Origin: Anthoceros angustus
Lineage: Eukaryota > Streptophyta > Anthocerotopsida > Anthocerotales > Anthocerotaceae
Direction: 5' to 3'
DNA: 64,000 nt
NCBI GenBank assembly: GCA_010909165.1
Contig: VJWM01000172.1
Span: 434,001 to 498,000 of the forward strand
The position numbers and the translations under genes were made by a program. Below, one piece after another: positions 1 through 10,910 of this stretch. Under the pieces are notes generated by a model. The model saw only the letters and a program-made list of their open reading frames with translations. It was not told where the DNA came from and did no database searches. Position 1 is the stretch's first letter, and every line of letters begins with the position of its first letter.

Positions 1-160
1 CCCAAGGCAAATGGTTTGACGGAGAACACGAATGGTTTGTTGTGTACAATCTTGACCAAGGTAATCACACTCACATGTATGATTGGGACACCAAATTGCA
101 TTCAGCTTTGTGGGCCTACAAAGGGAGAAGGTGACCACCAAGAAGACTCCTATTATTTAA
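1..160 (+). pseudogene. Ty3 integrase, C-terminal piece of the copy cut by the window start
   Basis: The window opens inside an integrase. The first bases encode NPKANGLTENTNGLL, which carries the third acidic residue (E) of the DD35E triad. It is followed by a conserved MYDWDTKLHSALWAY-like stretch and EKVTTKKTPYY, a typical end of a Ty3 integrase core. The zinc-binding domain and the first two acidic residues lie upstream, outside the window. A short purine run (near 167-174) follows and marks the next LTR-like segment. Confidence 0.85.
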
Positions 161-570
161 CGTAGAAGAGGGGCCTGATGTCGGGTGGTTCGATCCTCCC
201 CTTGAATTTCCTCGACGCAAACCTCAACTCCTCATGAGTTTCGGATGCACAATCTAAATTCCATTGATCCTATGCCGACTTGTAATATATGGAGGAAGTC
301 GACCAGCACATGGTGTTTGACCCGAGGATGAACTAGCCGACTCCGTGGAGACAGAGATCCCTCGACCAAGCGCATCCAATATATCATATCGAACCACTTG
401 ATTTGTGAAATCATTTGAGTAATCCACCGATCTATTACAACATCTCGAAGACCAAGCGCTTTCAAAATCTCGATCGAATCACTTGAGTTGCCAAAGTATT
501 TGAGTACTCCATTTGATCCATCACAAAATATGAATGAGCTATGCATTTATAGTTGAAACTTGGGTAAATA

Positions 571-1168
571 TAGACTTGAAGATGGTTTTGTTCTCGATGA
601 TATATTATGAATTATCGATAAGTTTTTTTATTTTGTTAGTAAATTATAGTATATTTAATATTGATATTATAACAAAACATCATCATAAACATCACAAAAT
701 ATTTCCAAGAGATATTATGATAATCGTATAACGTTGTTTTACCATTAACTTATAGAATTATCAAAAACTATACCAAAGATAGACGTGGAAGATATATTAC
801 AAATAACCTTCTCGATCACTAGATAAAGAATGGAAGTAATTTGGCATAAAAGAAGGTAAACATAGTAAATATAGAAAGTGGATAAGAGTAAAAGTAATTA
901 ATGGGGTAGTTTAGGTAAATATAATGGGGCATGATAGAAGCAACAAGAACTCTTGGAGGTAGGATGGGCATCAGTAGCGTGTGGATCACCGACAAGTGCC
1001 CTATACAAATTCGTATGTCGCAAAATCTCTTGGAAATATTGTTTGTGATGTTTATGATGATGTTTTGTTATAATATCAATATGAAATATACTATAATTTA
1101 CTAACAAAATAAAAATTATCGATAATTCATAATATATCATCGAGAACAAAACCATCTTCAAGTCTATA
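571..1168. repeat. Inverted repeat, ~150 bp arms, U1 first copy
   Basis: The left arm (571-719, starting TAGACTTGAAGATGG) is the near-perfect reverse complement of the right arm (1017-1168, ending CCATCTTCAAGTCTA). They are separated by about 300 bp with no such symmetry. Arms are AT-rich and differ mainly by a few bases in a T-run. The outer edges abut TA dinucleotides, which fits a MITE-like element, but no clear target duplication is visible. A transcript across it would fold into a long hairpin. Confidence 0.88.
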
Positions 1169-1537
1169 TATGTATGGTCCCTACACACAAATCACAAATC
1201 TATCTTCATATATCTATTTCAATCTTAACTCTATTGATCCTATCGACTTGTAATATATGGAGGAAGTCGACCAGCACATGGTGTTTGACACGGAGGATGA
1301 ACTATTTGGGACTCTGAGCAGAGATCCCTCGACCAAGCGCATCCAATATATCATATCGAGCCACTTGATTTGTGAAATCATTTGAGTAATCCACCGATCT
1401 ATTACAACATCGGAAGACCAAGCGCTTTCAAAATCTCGGATCGAATCACTTGAGTTGCCAAAGTATTTGAGTACTCCATTTGATCCATCACAAAATATGA
1501 ATGAGCTATGCATTTATAGTTGAAACTTGGGTAAATA

Positions 1538-2139
1538 TAGACTTGAAGATGGTTTTGTTCTCGATGATATATTATGAATTATCGATAAGTTTTTTTATTT
1601 TGTTAGTAAATTATAGTATATTTAATATTGATATTATAACAAAACATCATCATAAACATCACAAAATATTTCCAAGAGATATTATGCATAATCGTATAAC
1701 GTTGTTTTACCATTAACTTATAGAATTATCAAAAACTATACCAAAGATAGACGTGGAAGATATATTACAAATAACCTTCTCGATCACTAGATAAAACTGT
1801 CGGAAGTAATTTGGCATAAAAGAAGGTAAACATAGTAAATATAGAAAGTGGATAAGAGTAAAAGTAATTATTGGGGTAGTTTAGGGTAAATATAATGGGG
1901 CATGATAGAAGCAACATAACTCTTGGAGGTAGGATGGGCCGCATTGGCGGTGGATCACCGACAAGTGCCCTATACAAATTCGTATGTCGCAAAATCTCTT
2001 GGAAATATTGTTTGTGATGTTTATGATGATGTTTTGTTATAATATCAATATGAAATATACTATAATTTACTAACAAAATAAAAAAATTATCGATAATTCA
2101 TAATATATCATCGAGAACAAAACCATCTTCAAGTCTATA
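1538..2139. repeat. Inverted repeat, U1 second (duplicated) copy
   Basis: Arms are at 1538-1686 and 1985-2139. This copy arose by the 970 bp duplication and matches the first closely, apart from small indels in the spacer near 1796 and 1940. Confidence 0.88.
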
Positions 2140-2459
2140 TATGTATGGTCCCTACACACAAATCACAAATCTATCTTCATATATCTATTTCAATCTTACG
2201 AAAGGATTCTCATTTTGTTGTCTACAATGATTCCAAGTTTGCCGATCTATGGCTATGATGATGTTTGTGATGCTATCTTTGCTTAGCATCAATTTTGTGT
2301 CGCAAGATTGCTAAGAGGTATTATAATTCTTTTATATGTGTGTATTCCATGTATTAAAATTCCATTTTAGATATGTATATTATGTTGCTCTCAACTAGCT
2401 AGTTCTTTGAGATGTTGTTAAACTCGGTTTGATGTAGAAAAACAAAGGGAATTCGGACT

Positions 2460-2725
2460 ACGTACTGGTCCCGATCCCCATCCATCTCCCCATTTTCACC
2501 CTCCGCAGTGGACTACGTACTTCTGGTCTAGATCCTCATCCATCTCCCCATTTTTACCCTCCGCAGCCGGACTATGTACTTCCCGGTCCGGATCCTCATC
2601 CATCTCCCCATTTTTTCCTCCGCAGCCGGGACCACGACTTCCCGGTCCAGATCCTCATCCATCTCCCCATTTTTCCCTCGCAGCGGACTATGTACTTCTG
2701 GTCCGATCCTCATCCATCACCCCCA
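2460..2725 (+). repeat. 60 bp-period minisatellite, 5 repeats (U1)
   Basis: Five tandem repeats share the core CATCCATCTCCCCATTTT. The first has GATCCCCATCC, the second has GTCTAGATCC, and the last ends in CATCACCCCCAAATTTTGG. The full period in the best copies is 60 bp, a multiple of three, so short open frames on both strands run across it. I do not treat these as genes. Confidence 0.9.
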
Positions 2726-2756
2726 AATTTTGGTATCCCTCCCAAGAATAAGAAGT

Positions 2757-2772
2757 TGGTATAAGGGAGCAC
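2757..2772 (+). promoter_or_regulatory. Candidate degenerate primer-binding site (U1)
   Basis: TGGTATAAGGGAGCA resembles TGGTATCAGAGC, the initiator-Met tRNA primer site of plant LTR elements, but is imperfect. It follows the minisatellite in every unit, which would place the end of the LTR there. A TATAAAG motif lies about 220 bp further on and conflicts with that reading, so the LTR boundary remains open. Confidence 0.35.
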
Positions 2773-3343
2773 GTGAATGAAGATATCTATGGGAACGCAA
2801 TTGGCTAGATTGTCTATGTTAGCTCGTTGTTGGTAGGATTTCTACTTCCCTTTGTAGGGATTGTTATCCTTCTTCTCTGTTTGTGGTCTGCTCTTATGTG
2901 CAGCCCTAGTATATATTGTTGTGGGGATATGCTTGTGCCTCTCGATGGGGCTTTAGGAGGTGAAATTCTCTTCTTTTATAAAGCATTAAAAATTTGGTGT
3001 AACAAAAGTTACTCTCAACCTTACTTGCCTCTAATGCTCACGCATCACGAACAATGAGCACCGCCGCTGAACAAAGGAATGTAAGCATCGCGGCTCGCTT
3101 AGTCGAATGCTCCAACTCTTGGAATCCGACAACGGTGGTTGGCGTCTGCGGATGGATGCTAGCACATTCAAAATCCGTGAGAGATAAATCAATTCAAGAA
3201 GGATCCGCTTGAGCATACTCCTCTTACAATCGCATGTCACAACGAGTTATCCGAATGGCTAATAAGAGGCGGTAACTTATCCTAGCTAGCAAGCTTGTTC
3301 GAGTTCGCGATGTGTGCCCGGAGTACATGTAGCTCTAGAAGCA

Positions 3344-3735
3344 TCTCCACAAGCCTTCACGAACCACAAGCATTTCAGGACCTTCCATATCAAGAACCTT
3401 TTGCGTCGACTCGTGAGATCGAACATCTTGGATTGTCAAAGAAACCAATTCAAGTGCAACATTTACATAGCGATTACTCACAATTGCTTGCTTGAAGCAA
3501 GAGCAAGGACTTCAAAGAAGAGCTTAACTAGTTGCACCTCCACAAGCCTTCAATGAGGCACGCACTTCAGGACCTTCCTCGCCAAGAAGCTTTTGCATTC
3601 CCGACTCTTGAGACTAAACATCCCGGATTGTTGTGCAACAAACCAATTCAAGTACAACATTTACATAGCGATTGTTCACAATTGCTTGAAGCAAGAAGGA
3701 CTTCAAAGAAGAGCGTAATTGGTTGCACACCCAAT
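3344..3735 (+). repeat. Diverged ~195 bp tandem duplication in the leader (U1)
   Basis: Two consecutive segments (about 3344-3538 and 3539-3735) share the order CTCCACAAGCCTTC, then a GACCTTCC block, ACCAATTCAAGT, ACATTTACATAGCGATT, a TTGAAGCAAGA block and ACTTCAAAGAAGAGC. They differ at many positions. The same pair is present in every unit: U2 10346-10746, U3 26013-26390, U4 31213-31607, U5 38237-38620, U6 43084-43460, U7 48007-48387, U8 52846-53197, U9 57668-58057, U10 62467-62822. It therefore predates the array. Confidence 0.8.
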
Positions 3736-3896
3736 TACTACCATTCTACCCTCATGTGCAAGCTAAAGATGAATAAAGCGTGTATGCTCGATGATACATC
3801 GATGAAGTGGTTGACACCAAACCTTGTTGTCACGAGACATACCTCAACATCCGATTCTCACAAGCTGCCTACCGCCGCAGCTATTGCCCTAGGCTT

Positions 3897-4436
3897 GGAT
3901 TTTCAAGTTCATCAAGGATTTTGCCAAGAAGGCGGCCTCGCTGACCAGCTGACCAAGAAGGACATGCCCTTCAAATGATGGAGCCAAGGCATGAAGCCTT
4001 CGGCTTGAAGGATAGCTTGGTGAGCGCACCAACACTACAACCACCATTGGAAAAACCGTTCCATGTGTAGATGTATGCCTTATTGGGACTATCTTAAGCC
4101 GGAAGACGAGAAGAAGCGGATCATCCAATTTTCTATCGGGGCAACTTATGGATGCCGAGAGAAATTATTCAACCACCGAGAGGGAAGGTCTTAGCATCAT
4201 ATACTCTTGTAAGAAGTTTAGACACTACATGCTTGCTTGTAAGGTGACGTTCCATGTCGACCATTTTGTGTTAAAGTACCTTGTGAACAAGCTAGATTTA
4301 TCAGGAAGGATTGCTAGGTGGGTCCTGTTGCTGCAAGAGTTTGATTTTGATGTAGAAACCAGGCCAAGGAAGCAACATATGAATGCCAATTTTGTTTCCC
4401 GTCTGAAAATTGGAAAATGGAAAATGGATTGTGGCC
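3897..4436 (+). pseudogene. Ty3 RT tail plus RNase H fragment (U1)
   Basis: The segment encodes the end of a Ty3 reverse transcriptase (a frameshifted match to the RRFIKDFAKKAAPLT connection motif, then LTKKDMPFKW and HEAFxxLKDSLVSAPTL) joined to RNase H. RNase H motifs seen are the VYVDV-like first acidic site, ERNYSTTEREGLSIIYS with the catalytic Glu, and FHVDHFVLKYL with the third acidic residue. From about 4148 to 4441 one frame stays open and ends KQHMNANFVSRL. In related elements this reads NADxLSR, so Asn stands where the fourth catalytic Asp is expected. Several frameshifts lie upstream, near 3930-4140. The RT palm and its FxDD box are absent. RNase H would normally degrade the RNA strand during reverse transcription; this copy is almost certainly inactive. 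Confidence 0.88.
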
Positions 4437-4439
4437 ACT

Positions 4440-4877
4440 GATGACGTCCCATTTCCCGACGAGGAGCTAGTAGCAGTAGCGCGGTTAGGGGGAGAGGATC
4501 GTGAGCAAAGTACACATTTGATTGAGGCTGGCAAAGAGAGGTACGGAAGGACCAAATGTCTGTGGAAGGGGTTTTAGAGGATTTCGCGGAGGACGATCTA
4601 GGAGTTCGAGATGAAGTAAAAGAGCAAAACATGGGTGCAAGGAGGAGCAAGGTATGCTCTTTAAGTGGAAGGGCTGCAAGTGGAGGCCACAACGCTGGCA
4701 AAAGGATGTGGAGAAACAAATAAGAAATTTGAAGGAAGGAGAGGTGGCACACAAAAATGGTGTGCCTCATGAGGAGGTGTGTGCGCTGGAGTCTAGGAGC
4801 GGGTAGCTCCGCATTGGTGTGTATATGGAGAAGGATTGTGGAGAAACCACACCTCAAAGAGTGCTTGCGTGAGCTGC
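4440..4877 (+). other. RNase H-integrase spacer, left part (U1)
   Basis: Ty3 elements usually have a short linker between RNase H and integrase. Here it runs on for roughly 800-950 bp in every unit. This left part starts with a normal-looking linker (DDVPFPDEEL, then a THLIE motif) and continues into a Lys/Arg/Trp-rich frame (LFKWKGCKWRPQRWQKDVEK) that I do not recognise. The right part resumes at 6958-7387 after the inserted DNA element. The same spacer is at 11461-11983 plus 17018-17319 (U2), 27101-27945 (U3), 32301-33097 (U4), 39301-40089 (U5), 44181-45009 (U6), 49081-49904 (U7), 53901-54709 (U8), 58771-59569 (U9) and from 63511 (U10). Confidence 0.6.
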
Positions 4878-5194
4878 CTAAACATAGGGGTTATTCTCCA
4901 TTAAAGGGGTTTGGGTCCCTAAAGACCAAAAATGACCCCAAACGGGCCAAAATGCATCATCTTTAGCAAAACCACTCTTTAGACATGTAATCAAAGACAT
5001 TGACCATGTTATTTTCTCGTGAATACTTACGCTAATAGGTTGAAGCAAGAAGGTTCATGGATTTCACCTTCACAAGGAAGGGATTTCAAGGATTTTAATA
5101 GGTGCTAGGAATCCTAAACACCTCTTCGCAGCGATAGTACTTCCTAGCGGGGTGAGCAGAGGCAAACCAAACAAAATTAGTCCAGAGTTAAAGC

Positions 5195-5510
5195 TGGACG
5201 TCCGGCGCAACCAACACGCAGTAGCAATTGAAGCCGAAGAGAACTACGGACGTCCGAATTGTGAGAGAACATTAACCGATAGCTTGATCATGGCCATCTC
5301 GAGAGGACCAAACTACGACTCTAAAAGTAGCGGACGTGCATTTTGAGTACACAACCGGATCTCCATTGTTAGAGTGAAAACATAGAAGGAATTGGAACAA
5401 TGCGCCGGACGTCGCACATTGGCGAGTTGAAGCACCGGACGTCCGCATTTTCTGAGACCCCAATCTTGTGGGCGTCCAGAGATGGAAAATGGTGGAGTGG
5501 ACGTCCGCAT
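5195..5510. repeat. Cluster of GGACGTCC palindromes (copy 1)
   Basis: About seven sites of the type (C)GGACGTCCG(C), or one-base variants, occur in ~315 bp, for example near 5195, 5247, 5330, 5405, 5435, 5470 and 5498. The core GACGTC is self-complementary. The inverted copy at 37036-37368 has the same cluster, so it belongs to the element. Subterminal arrays of short motifs often bind transposase, which is one possible role. Confidence 0.7.
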
Positions 5511-5578
5511 AATGTATATTTATTGTTTGTCTTCTAGAAATATCCGCTGGGATAGGTGCACATAGACTCAATGGCGTA

Positions 5579-5765
5579 AGAACTCCAAGGTTAAGCACCC
5601 GGGTCGGATCAATACTGGATGGGGTGCTTGACTTTGGTGCTTTAGAATTTCGTTATGCACTTTGGGTCAAATTAGAACTAGGATGGCTTGCTTGTTTTTG
5701 GCGCTTTGAAAACTTTGTAACAACTCCATCATAGCAACCTAGAGGCGTATCAATACTAGGATGGA
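5579..5765 (+). repeat. Three degenerate 5S rRNA-like segments in tandem (copy 1)
   Basis: Segments at 5579-5623, 5644-5686 and 5722-5765 each run roughly from an (A)GAACTCC-like block through GTTAAGC or GTTATGC to ACTAGGATGG. This is the order found in the 3' half of plant 5S rRNA (about positions 45-90), which spans the internal Pol III promoter boxes. The copy in U5 is better preserved. Full-length 5S genes are ~120 bp, so these are derived fragments, not functional genes. Confidence 0.7.
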
Positions 5766-7387
5766 GTGTTGATTTTTAGTGGTTTGAAAAATTTGTAAAT
5801 CATCCCAGATCTAGGCGTAAAGTCATGAATATTATTTTTGAAAATCATTTGTTGGTTGATGTTATATTCCCACATTCGCTTTGTATACAACATGTAAACC
5901 TTTTGGCCTTACTCTATGTGCCCCTTCGATGACTTGCAATGGATCTCTTTGATTGGTGCGCCAAATGTCCGCTCATTCGAGTTTGATGCACGATAGATGC
6001 ATAGGCCTTGGTTTCTAGATGAGCTACATTTTCCAAAATTCGACATGTATGATGGTGGTTTCTAATGGCCAACCTTTTGAAGACGACAATGTTTCACAAT
6101 GTTTTGAGAAGCAAGAAAATAAATAGAATAGATGATTTGTCCTTGAGTAATGAAAGCCGCTTGATGAAACACAAGTATAAGAGAGCATCCGCTGCCACCG
6201 CGAGCCCTAGTGAGAGCCAGTATCGAAGAAAGAGGTCGCCCAGCCGGGGTTTTGACCAAATGGCGAGTATTTCGTGAGGCTCAAGGAGGACCTATCTATA
6301 CCCACCGTGACGCCCACATGTATGGGGCAAGTGTTCGAGTTAACTATAGCCAAGCTTCGCGTGAGATTTTGAATTTAAGATCCGACTTGCTCCATGTGCC
6401 ACCCATGGATAGATTAAGGTTGAAAGCGACGGACTTGACAAGAAGAAATGTAAGCTCAAGAGTTTGATCAAGAACGGTTGAGGAGGCCTCACCATCCTTT
6501 ACCTTGTCCAATTCTCACCATGGGCCCAATGCGCAGATCTAAGTGCGGCTTATCTCGACACGGAGGGGCCAGTCGTGGTATGCCCGTCTGGGATTGCTCA
6601 ATCACGGGGTTTGAAAAGAGAATTGATGTGAGTGTTGGTGCGGTGGCAAGTGTGCACAAGCAACTTGAACGAAAGTGCTTGCCTACACAAGTATTGACGC
6701 AACCTCTCCAAACCCGTGTATTGCACCTCTTTGGAGTATAAGTCGCGGACGTTGGTGCACTCCAGCTCTTTGGAGCATAAGCGCCACCATCCGCCACTTG
6801 GTACAAAAGTGTGTCCGCATTTGTGCGGACGGTGGGCACATTAGGTCTTCCTTGGGCTCGATGCATGGGCTATGGGTTCGCAAATCAGCGATGAAATGAG
6901 ACATGTGCATTTCTGGATGGTTGGGGCCAAAATGGGGTTCGGAGACAAACCCCTATGCTGAGAAACACTGTTAGTGGAGCTGCAAGAAAGAGCGTCGACA
7001 GGTCCACGGTCGATTGCGTAAGTGGCTGCCAGGAAAACGCAGCAATGTGAGGAGATCAGAGCTGCGTCCGGGCTAGTCATGAGACTAGGCAGCATAGAGA
7101 TGAAGAGGCGGCGATGGCGCGAGAGATGAGCAGTGGCTGCAGTATTATGCCAGCAGCCGATCGCAGGAAGGAGCTGGTTTTGCAAGCCAAGTAGAGGGCG
7201 GGCAGTGGCCACAAAGACCGACATCCCTAGTGGGCAAACTAGAGGGGACGGCGAGGTGTACATGGGAAGAGGAGGTCGGGCGTGAAGGACTCCCATGTCC
7301 ACGGTATTTGCTAAACGCAGGTACTAAGATTCTTAGAGCACGGATCATGCCTAATGGTTTGTCAAGGAAGGCGTCTGTTGTTCCTTA

Positions 7388-8122
7388 AAATGCCGCCTTA
7401 TTGTCTGAGATGGGGTCTCATACAAGCTTGGTCCGGATGGGAAGATCCGAGGTTGTTTGGAAGAGAAGGAAGCTACTCTCATCATAGAAGCTTTGCATGC
7501 GTAAGAGGCCGGAGGCCATTATTTGGTACAAATTACGATGAAGGAGATCCTAGATGGTTTTGGTGGGCCACGATGCGAGTGATGTGGGATTTTGTTCGGA
7601 GGTGTGATGCATTCCAACGGGTTGGGAGGCCGACTTTGTCAACACAATGGCCTCATACTTATATCCTACCTTTGGCACCTTTCGAGAAGTGGGGCATAGA
7701 CTTTGTGGGTCCCATCAGCCGCCCACAAAATGGACAAGGCAGCAATATATTTTGGTGGATACGGACTCGCACAAAATGGCAGAGGTCAAGCAACAAGGAA
7801 GGATGATGCACCAAGAGGTGGCAAAGTTTCTCTTGAGAACATCATAACCCCAGATGGGTGTCCTTTGGAGCTGGCGATAGGGAACTCATTTTCTCAACTC
7901 GGTGATTGAGTCTTTTACCTCCTACCTCAATATCCTAAGACGAAAGACAACTCCTTACAATCCCAAGGCAAATGGTTTGACGGAGAACACGAATGGTTTG
8001 TTGTGTACAATCTTGACCAAGGTAATCACACTACATGTATGATTGGGACACCAAATTGTATCTGGGCCAGGGCCTAAGGTGATAAAGGGAGAAGGTGACC
8101 ACCAAGAAGACTCCTATTATTT
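7388..8122 (+). pseudogene. Ty3 integrase (U1)
   Basis: The integrase would insert element DNA into the genome. Domains in order: an N-terminal zinc-binding HHCC region (YCLRDG, then KIRGCLEEKEATLIIEALH, then a GHY-like site and CDAFQRVGRPTLSTQWP with the Cys pair partly lost), then the core. WGIDFVGPI near 7690 carries the first catalytic Asp. The DRGTHF block holding the second is broken by one missing base near 7880. NPKANGLTENTNG near 7965 carries the Glu. Spacing in better copies gives 35 residues between the second and third acids. A frame of 150 codons (7354-7806) survives before frameshifts. It ends at EKVTTKKT and is followed by the purine run that starts U2. Confidence 0.9.
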
Positions 8123-8547
8123 AACGTCGTAGAAGAGGGGCCTGATGTCGGGTTGTTCGTATCCTCCCCTTGAATTTCCCTTGACGTCAAACCTCAACTC
8201 CTCATGAGTTTCGGATGCACAATCCAAAATTTCTCTATTGATCCTATGCCGACTTGTAATATATGGAGGAAGTCGACCAGCACATGGTGTTTGACCCGGA
8301 GGATGAACTAGCTGGGACTCCGTGGAGATGAGATCCTTGCCACCAAGCGCATCCAATATATCATATCGAGCCACTTGATTTGTGAAATCATTTGAGTAAT
8401 CCACGATCTATTACAACATCCGGAAGACCAAGCGCTTTCAAAATCTCGGATCGAATCACTTGAGTTGCCAAAGTATTTGAGTACTCCATTTGATCCATCA
8501 CAAAATATGAATGAGCTATGCATTTATAGTTGAAACTTGGGTAAATA

Positions 8548-9142
8548 TAGACTTGAAGATGGTTTTGTTCTCGATGATATATTATGAATTATCGATAAGT
8601 TTTTTTATTTTGTTAGTAATTATAGTATATTTAATATTGATATTATAACAAAACATCATCATAAACACAAAAATATTTCCAAGAGATATTATAATCAGAT
8701 AACGTTGTTTTACCATTAACTTATAGAATTATCAAAAACTATACCAAAGATAGACGTGGAAGATATATTACAAATAACCTTCTCGATCACTAGATAAAAG
8801 AACGGAAGTAATTTGGCATAAAAGAAGGTAAACATAGTAAATATAGAAAGTGGATAAGAGTAAAAGTAATTATTGGGGTAGTTTAGGTAAATATAATGGG
8901 GCATGATAGAAGCAACAAGAACTCTTCTGAGGTAGGATGGGCATCGTTAGTAGCGGTGGATCACCACAAGTGCCCTATACAAATTCGTATGTCGCAAAAT
9001 CTCTTGGAAATATTGTTTGTGATGTTTATGATGATGTTTTGTTATAATATCAATATGAAATATACTATAATTTACTAACAAAATAAAAAATTATCGATAA
9101 TTCATAATATATCATCGAGAACAAAACCATCTTCAAGTCTAT
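8548..9142. repeat. Inverted repeat (U2)
   Basis: Arms are at 8548-8690 and 8990-9142 with the usual ~300 bp spacer. The left arm has lost a few bases near 8620 and 8668. Confidence 0.87.
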
Positions 9143-9471
9143 ATATGTATGGTCCCTACACACAAATCACAAATCTATCTTCATATCTATTTCAATCTTA
9201 CGAAAGGATTCTCATTTTGTTGTCTAATGATTCCAAGTTTGCGCCGATCTATGGCTATGATGATGTTTGTGATGCTATCTTTGCTTAGCATCAATTTTGT
9301 GTCAGCAAGATTGCTAAGAGGTATTATAATTCTTTTATATGTGTGTATTCCATGTATTAAAATTCCATTTTAGATATGTATATTATGTTGCTCTCAACTA
9401 GCTAGTTTATGTTGTCGATGTGTTGTTAAATCCGTGGTTGATGTAGAAAAACAAAGGGAATTCGGACTACG

Positions 9472-9735
9472 TACTTCTGGTCCCGATCCCCATCCATCTC
9501 CCCATTTTCACCCTCCGCAGGACTACGACTTTCTCGGGTCTAGATCCTCATCCATCTCCCCATTTTACCCTCCGCAGGACTACGTACTTCGGTCCGGATC
9601 CTCATCCATCTCCCCATTTTTCCCTCCGCAGCCGGACTACGTACTTCTGGTCCAGATCCTCATCCATCTCCCCATTTTTCCCTCTCGCAGCGGACTATGT
9701 ACTTCTGGTCCAGATCCTCATCCATCACCCCCAAA
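9472..9735 (+). repeat. 60 bp-period minisatellite, 5 repeats (U2)
   Basis: Five repeats, the second again marked by TCTAGATCC and the last by CATCACCCCC. The order of variants matches U1. Confidence 0.9.
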
Positions 9736-10910
9736 TTTTGGTATCCCTCCCAAGAATAAGAAGTTGGTATAAGGGAGCTGTGAATGAAGATATCTATGGG
9801 AACGCAATTGGCTAGATTGTCTATGTTAGCTACGGTTGTTGGTAGGGATTTCTACTTCCCTTTGTGTAGGGATTGTTATCCTTCTCTCAAGCTTCGTGGT
9901 CCATTGCTCTTATGTGCAGCCTAGTATATATTTGTTGTGGGATATGCTTGTGCCTCTCGATGGGGCTTTAGGAGGTGAAATTCTCTTCTTTTTATAAAGC
10001 ATTAAAAATTTGGTGTAACAAAAGTTACTCTCAACCTTATTTGCCTCTAATGTCACTGCACGGCAATCACGAGCAATCGTGCTGAACGGAACTACGTAAG
10101 CATCGCGGCTGCTAGTCGAATGCTCCAACTCTTGGAATCCCGACAACGGTGGTTGGCGTCTGCCGGATGGATGCTAGCACATTCAAAATCCGGAGAGATA
10201 AATCAATTCAAGAAGGATCCACTGAGCATACTCCTCTTACAATCGCATGTCACAACGAGTTATCTCGAATGGCTAATAAGAGGCGGTAACTTATCCTAGC
10301 CAAGAAGCTTGTTCGAGTTCGCGATGTGCCCGGAGTACATGTAGCTCTAGAAGCATCTCCACAAGCCTTCCGAACCACAAAGTTTCCTGTGACCTTCCAT
10401 ATCAAGAACCTTTTGCGCCCCGACTGTGAGATCGAACATCTTGGATTGTCGTAAAGAAACCAATTCAAGTGCAACATTTACATAGCGACTCACAATTGCT
10501 TGCTTGAAGCAAGAGCAAGGACTTCAAAGAAGAGCTTAACTAGTTGCACCTCCACAAGCCTTCGAACCGGAGGCACGCACTTCCAGGACCTTCCTCGTCA
10601 AGAAGCTTTTGCATTCGACTCTTGAGACTAAACATCCCGGATTGTTGTGCAACAAACCAATTCAAGTACAACATTTACATAGCGATTGTTCACAATTGCT
10701 AGCTTGAAGCAAGAGTGGACTTCAAAGAAGAGCGAATTGGTTGCACCTACACTCCAATTACCATTCTACCCTCATGTGCAAGCTAAAGATGAATAAAGCG
10801 TGTATGGCATGACAATCGATGAAGTGGTTGACACCAAACCTTGTTGTCACGGAGACATACCTCAACATCCGCTCACAAGCCTCGCTCACAGCCTATTGCG
10901 TTCTAGGCTT

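Larger units (their letters stand above)
250..2190 (+). repeat. 970 bp tandem duplication of the inverted-repeat segment
   Basis: Bases 250-1219 and 1220-2190 are two near-identical copies in tandem. No other unit has this doubling. Each copy runs from just after integrase through the whole inverted repeat. The internal joint at 1220 fuses the sequence normally found at the far end to the near end at a shared CAATCTTA. The same 8 bp occurs at 2191, and in degenerate form at 250. Confidence 0.9.
4883..6957 (+). mobile_element. Non-autonomous terminal-inverted-repeat DNA element, copy 1
   Basis: The insert begins CATAGGGGTTATTCTCC and ends with GGAGACAAACCCCTATG, an imperfect terminal inverted repeat of about 17-22 bp. 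A second copy lies inverted at 35624-37667. The flanks share AGTGGAGCTGC (a GTGAGCTGC variant at 4869-4877, and 6973-6983), a candidate 9-11 bp target duplication, with unexplained bases between it and the termini. No transposase is readable in any frame. Inside are a cluster of GGACGTCC palindromes and three 5S rRNA-like segments. The superfamily is not settled: MULE-like is possible from the duplication length, and PIF/Harbinger-like from the G-rich ends. Confidence 0.75.
176..8142 (+). repeat. Array unit U1 (Ty3-derived, with duplication and DNA element insertion)
   Basis: This is the first complete copy of the ~4.9 kb unit, swollen to 7.97 kb by a 970 bp tandem duplication (250-2190) and a 2.07 kb inserted element (4883-6957). 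Subtracting both gives the normal length. Boundaries are placed at the GAAGAGGGGC-like purine run after integrase, which recurs once per unit. The minisatellite has five repeats. Its leader (2757-3897) holds no recognisable gene. Confidence 0.85.

Noticed and set aside
571-1168. Short + frames (MSYAFIVETWVNIDLKMVLF type) in the inverted repeat left arm
   Set aside because: They follow from copied AT-rich DNA with few stops; no codon-like variation or family match.
1214-1513. Minus-strand frame of 60-105 codons beginning MHSSFIFCDGSNG, seen in most units
   Set aside because: It is antisense to the element, follows integrase, and varies in length with every small indel. Its recurrence is explained by unit copying; no family resemblance.
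2460-2725. CRISPR-like regular repeats
   Set aside because: Repeats are directly adjacent with no unique spacers, in plant-type retroelement DNA.
4225-4857. 210-codon minus-strand frame opposite RNase H and the spacer
   Set aside because: The + strand has clear RNase H motifs here; the minus frame has no recognised domain and is not open in most units.
5579-5765. Functional 5S rRNA gene
   Set aside because: Only the 3' half is represented, in three diverged pieces; no full ~120 bp gene.
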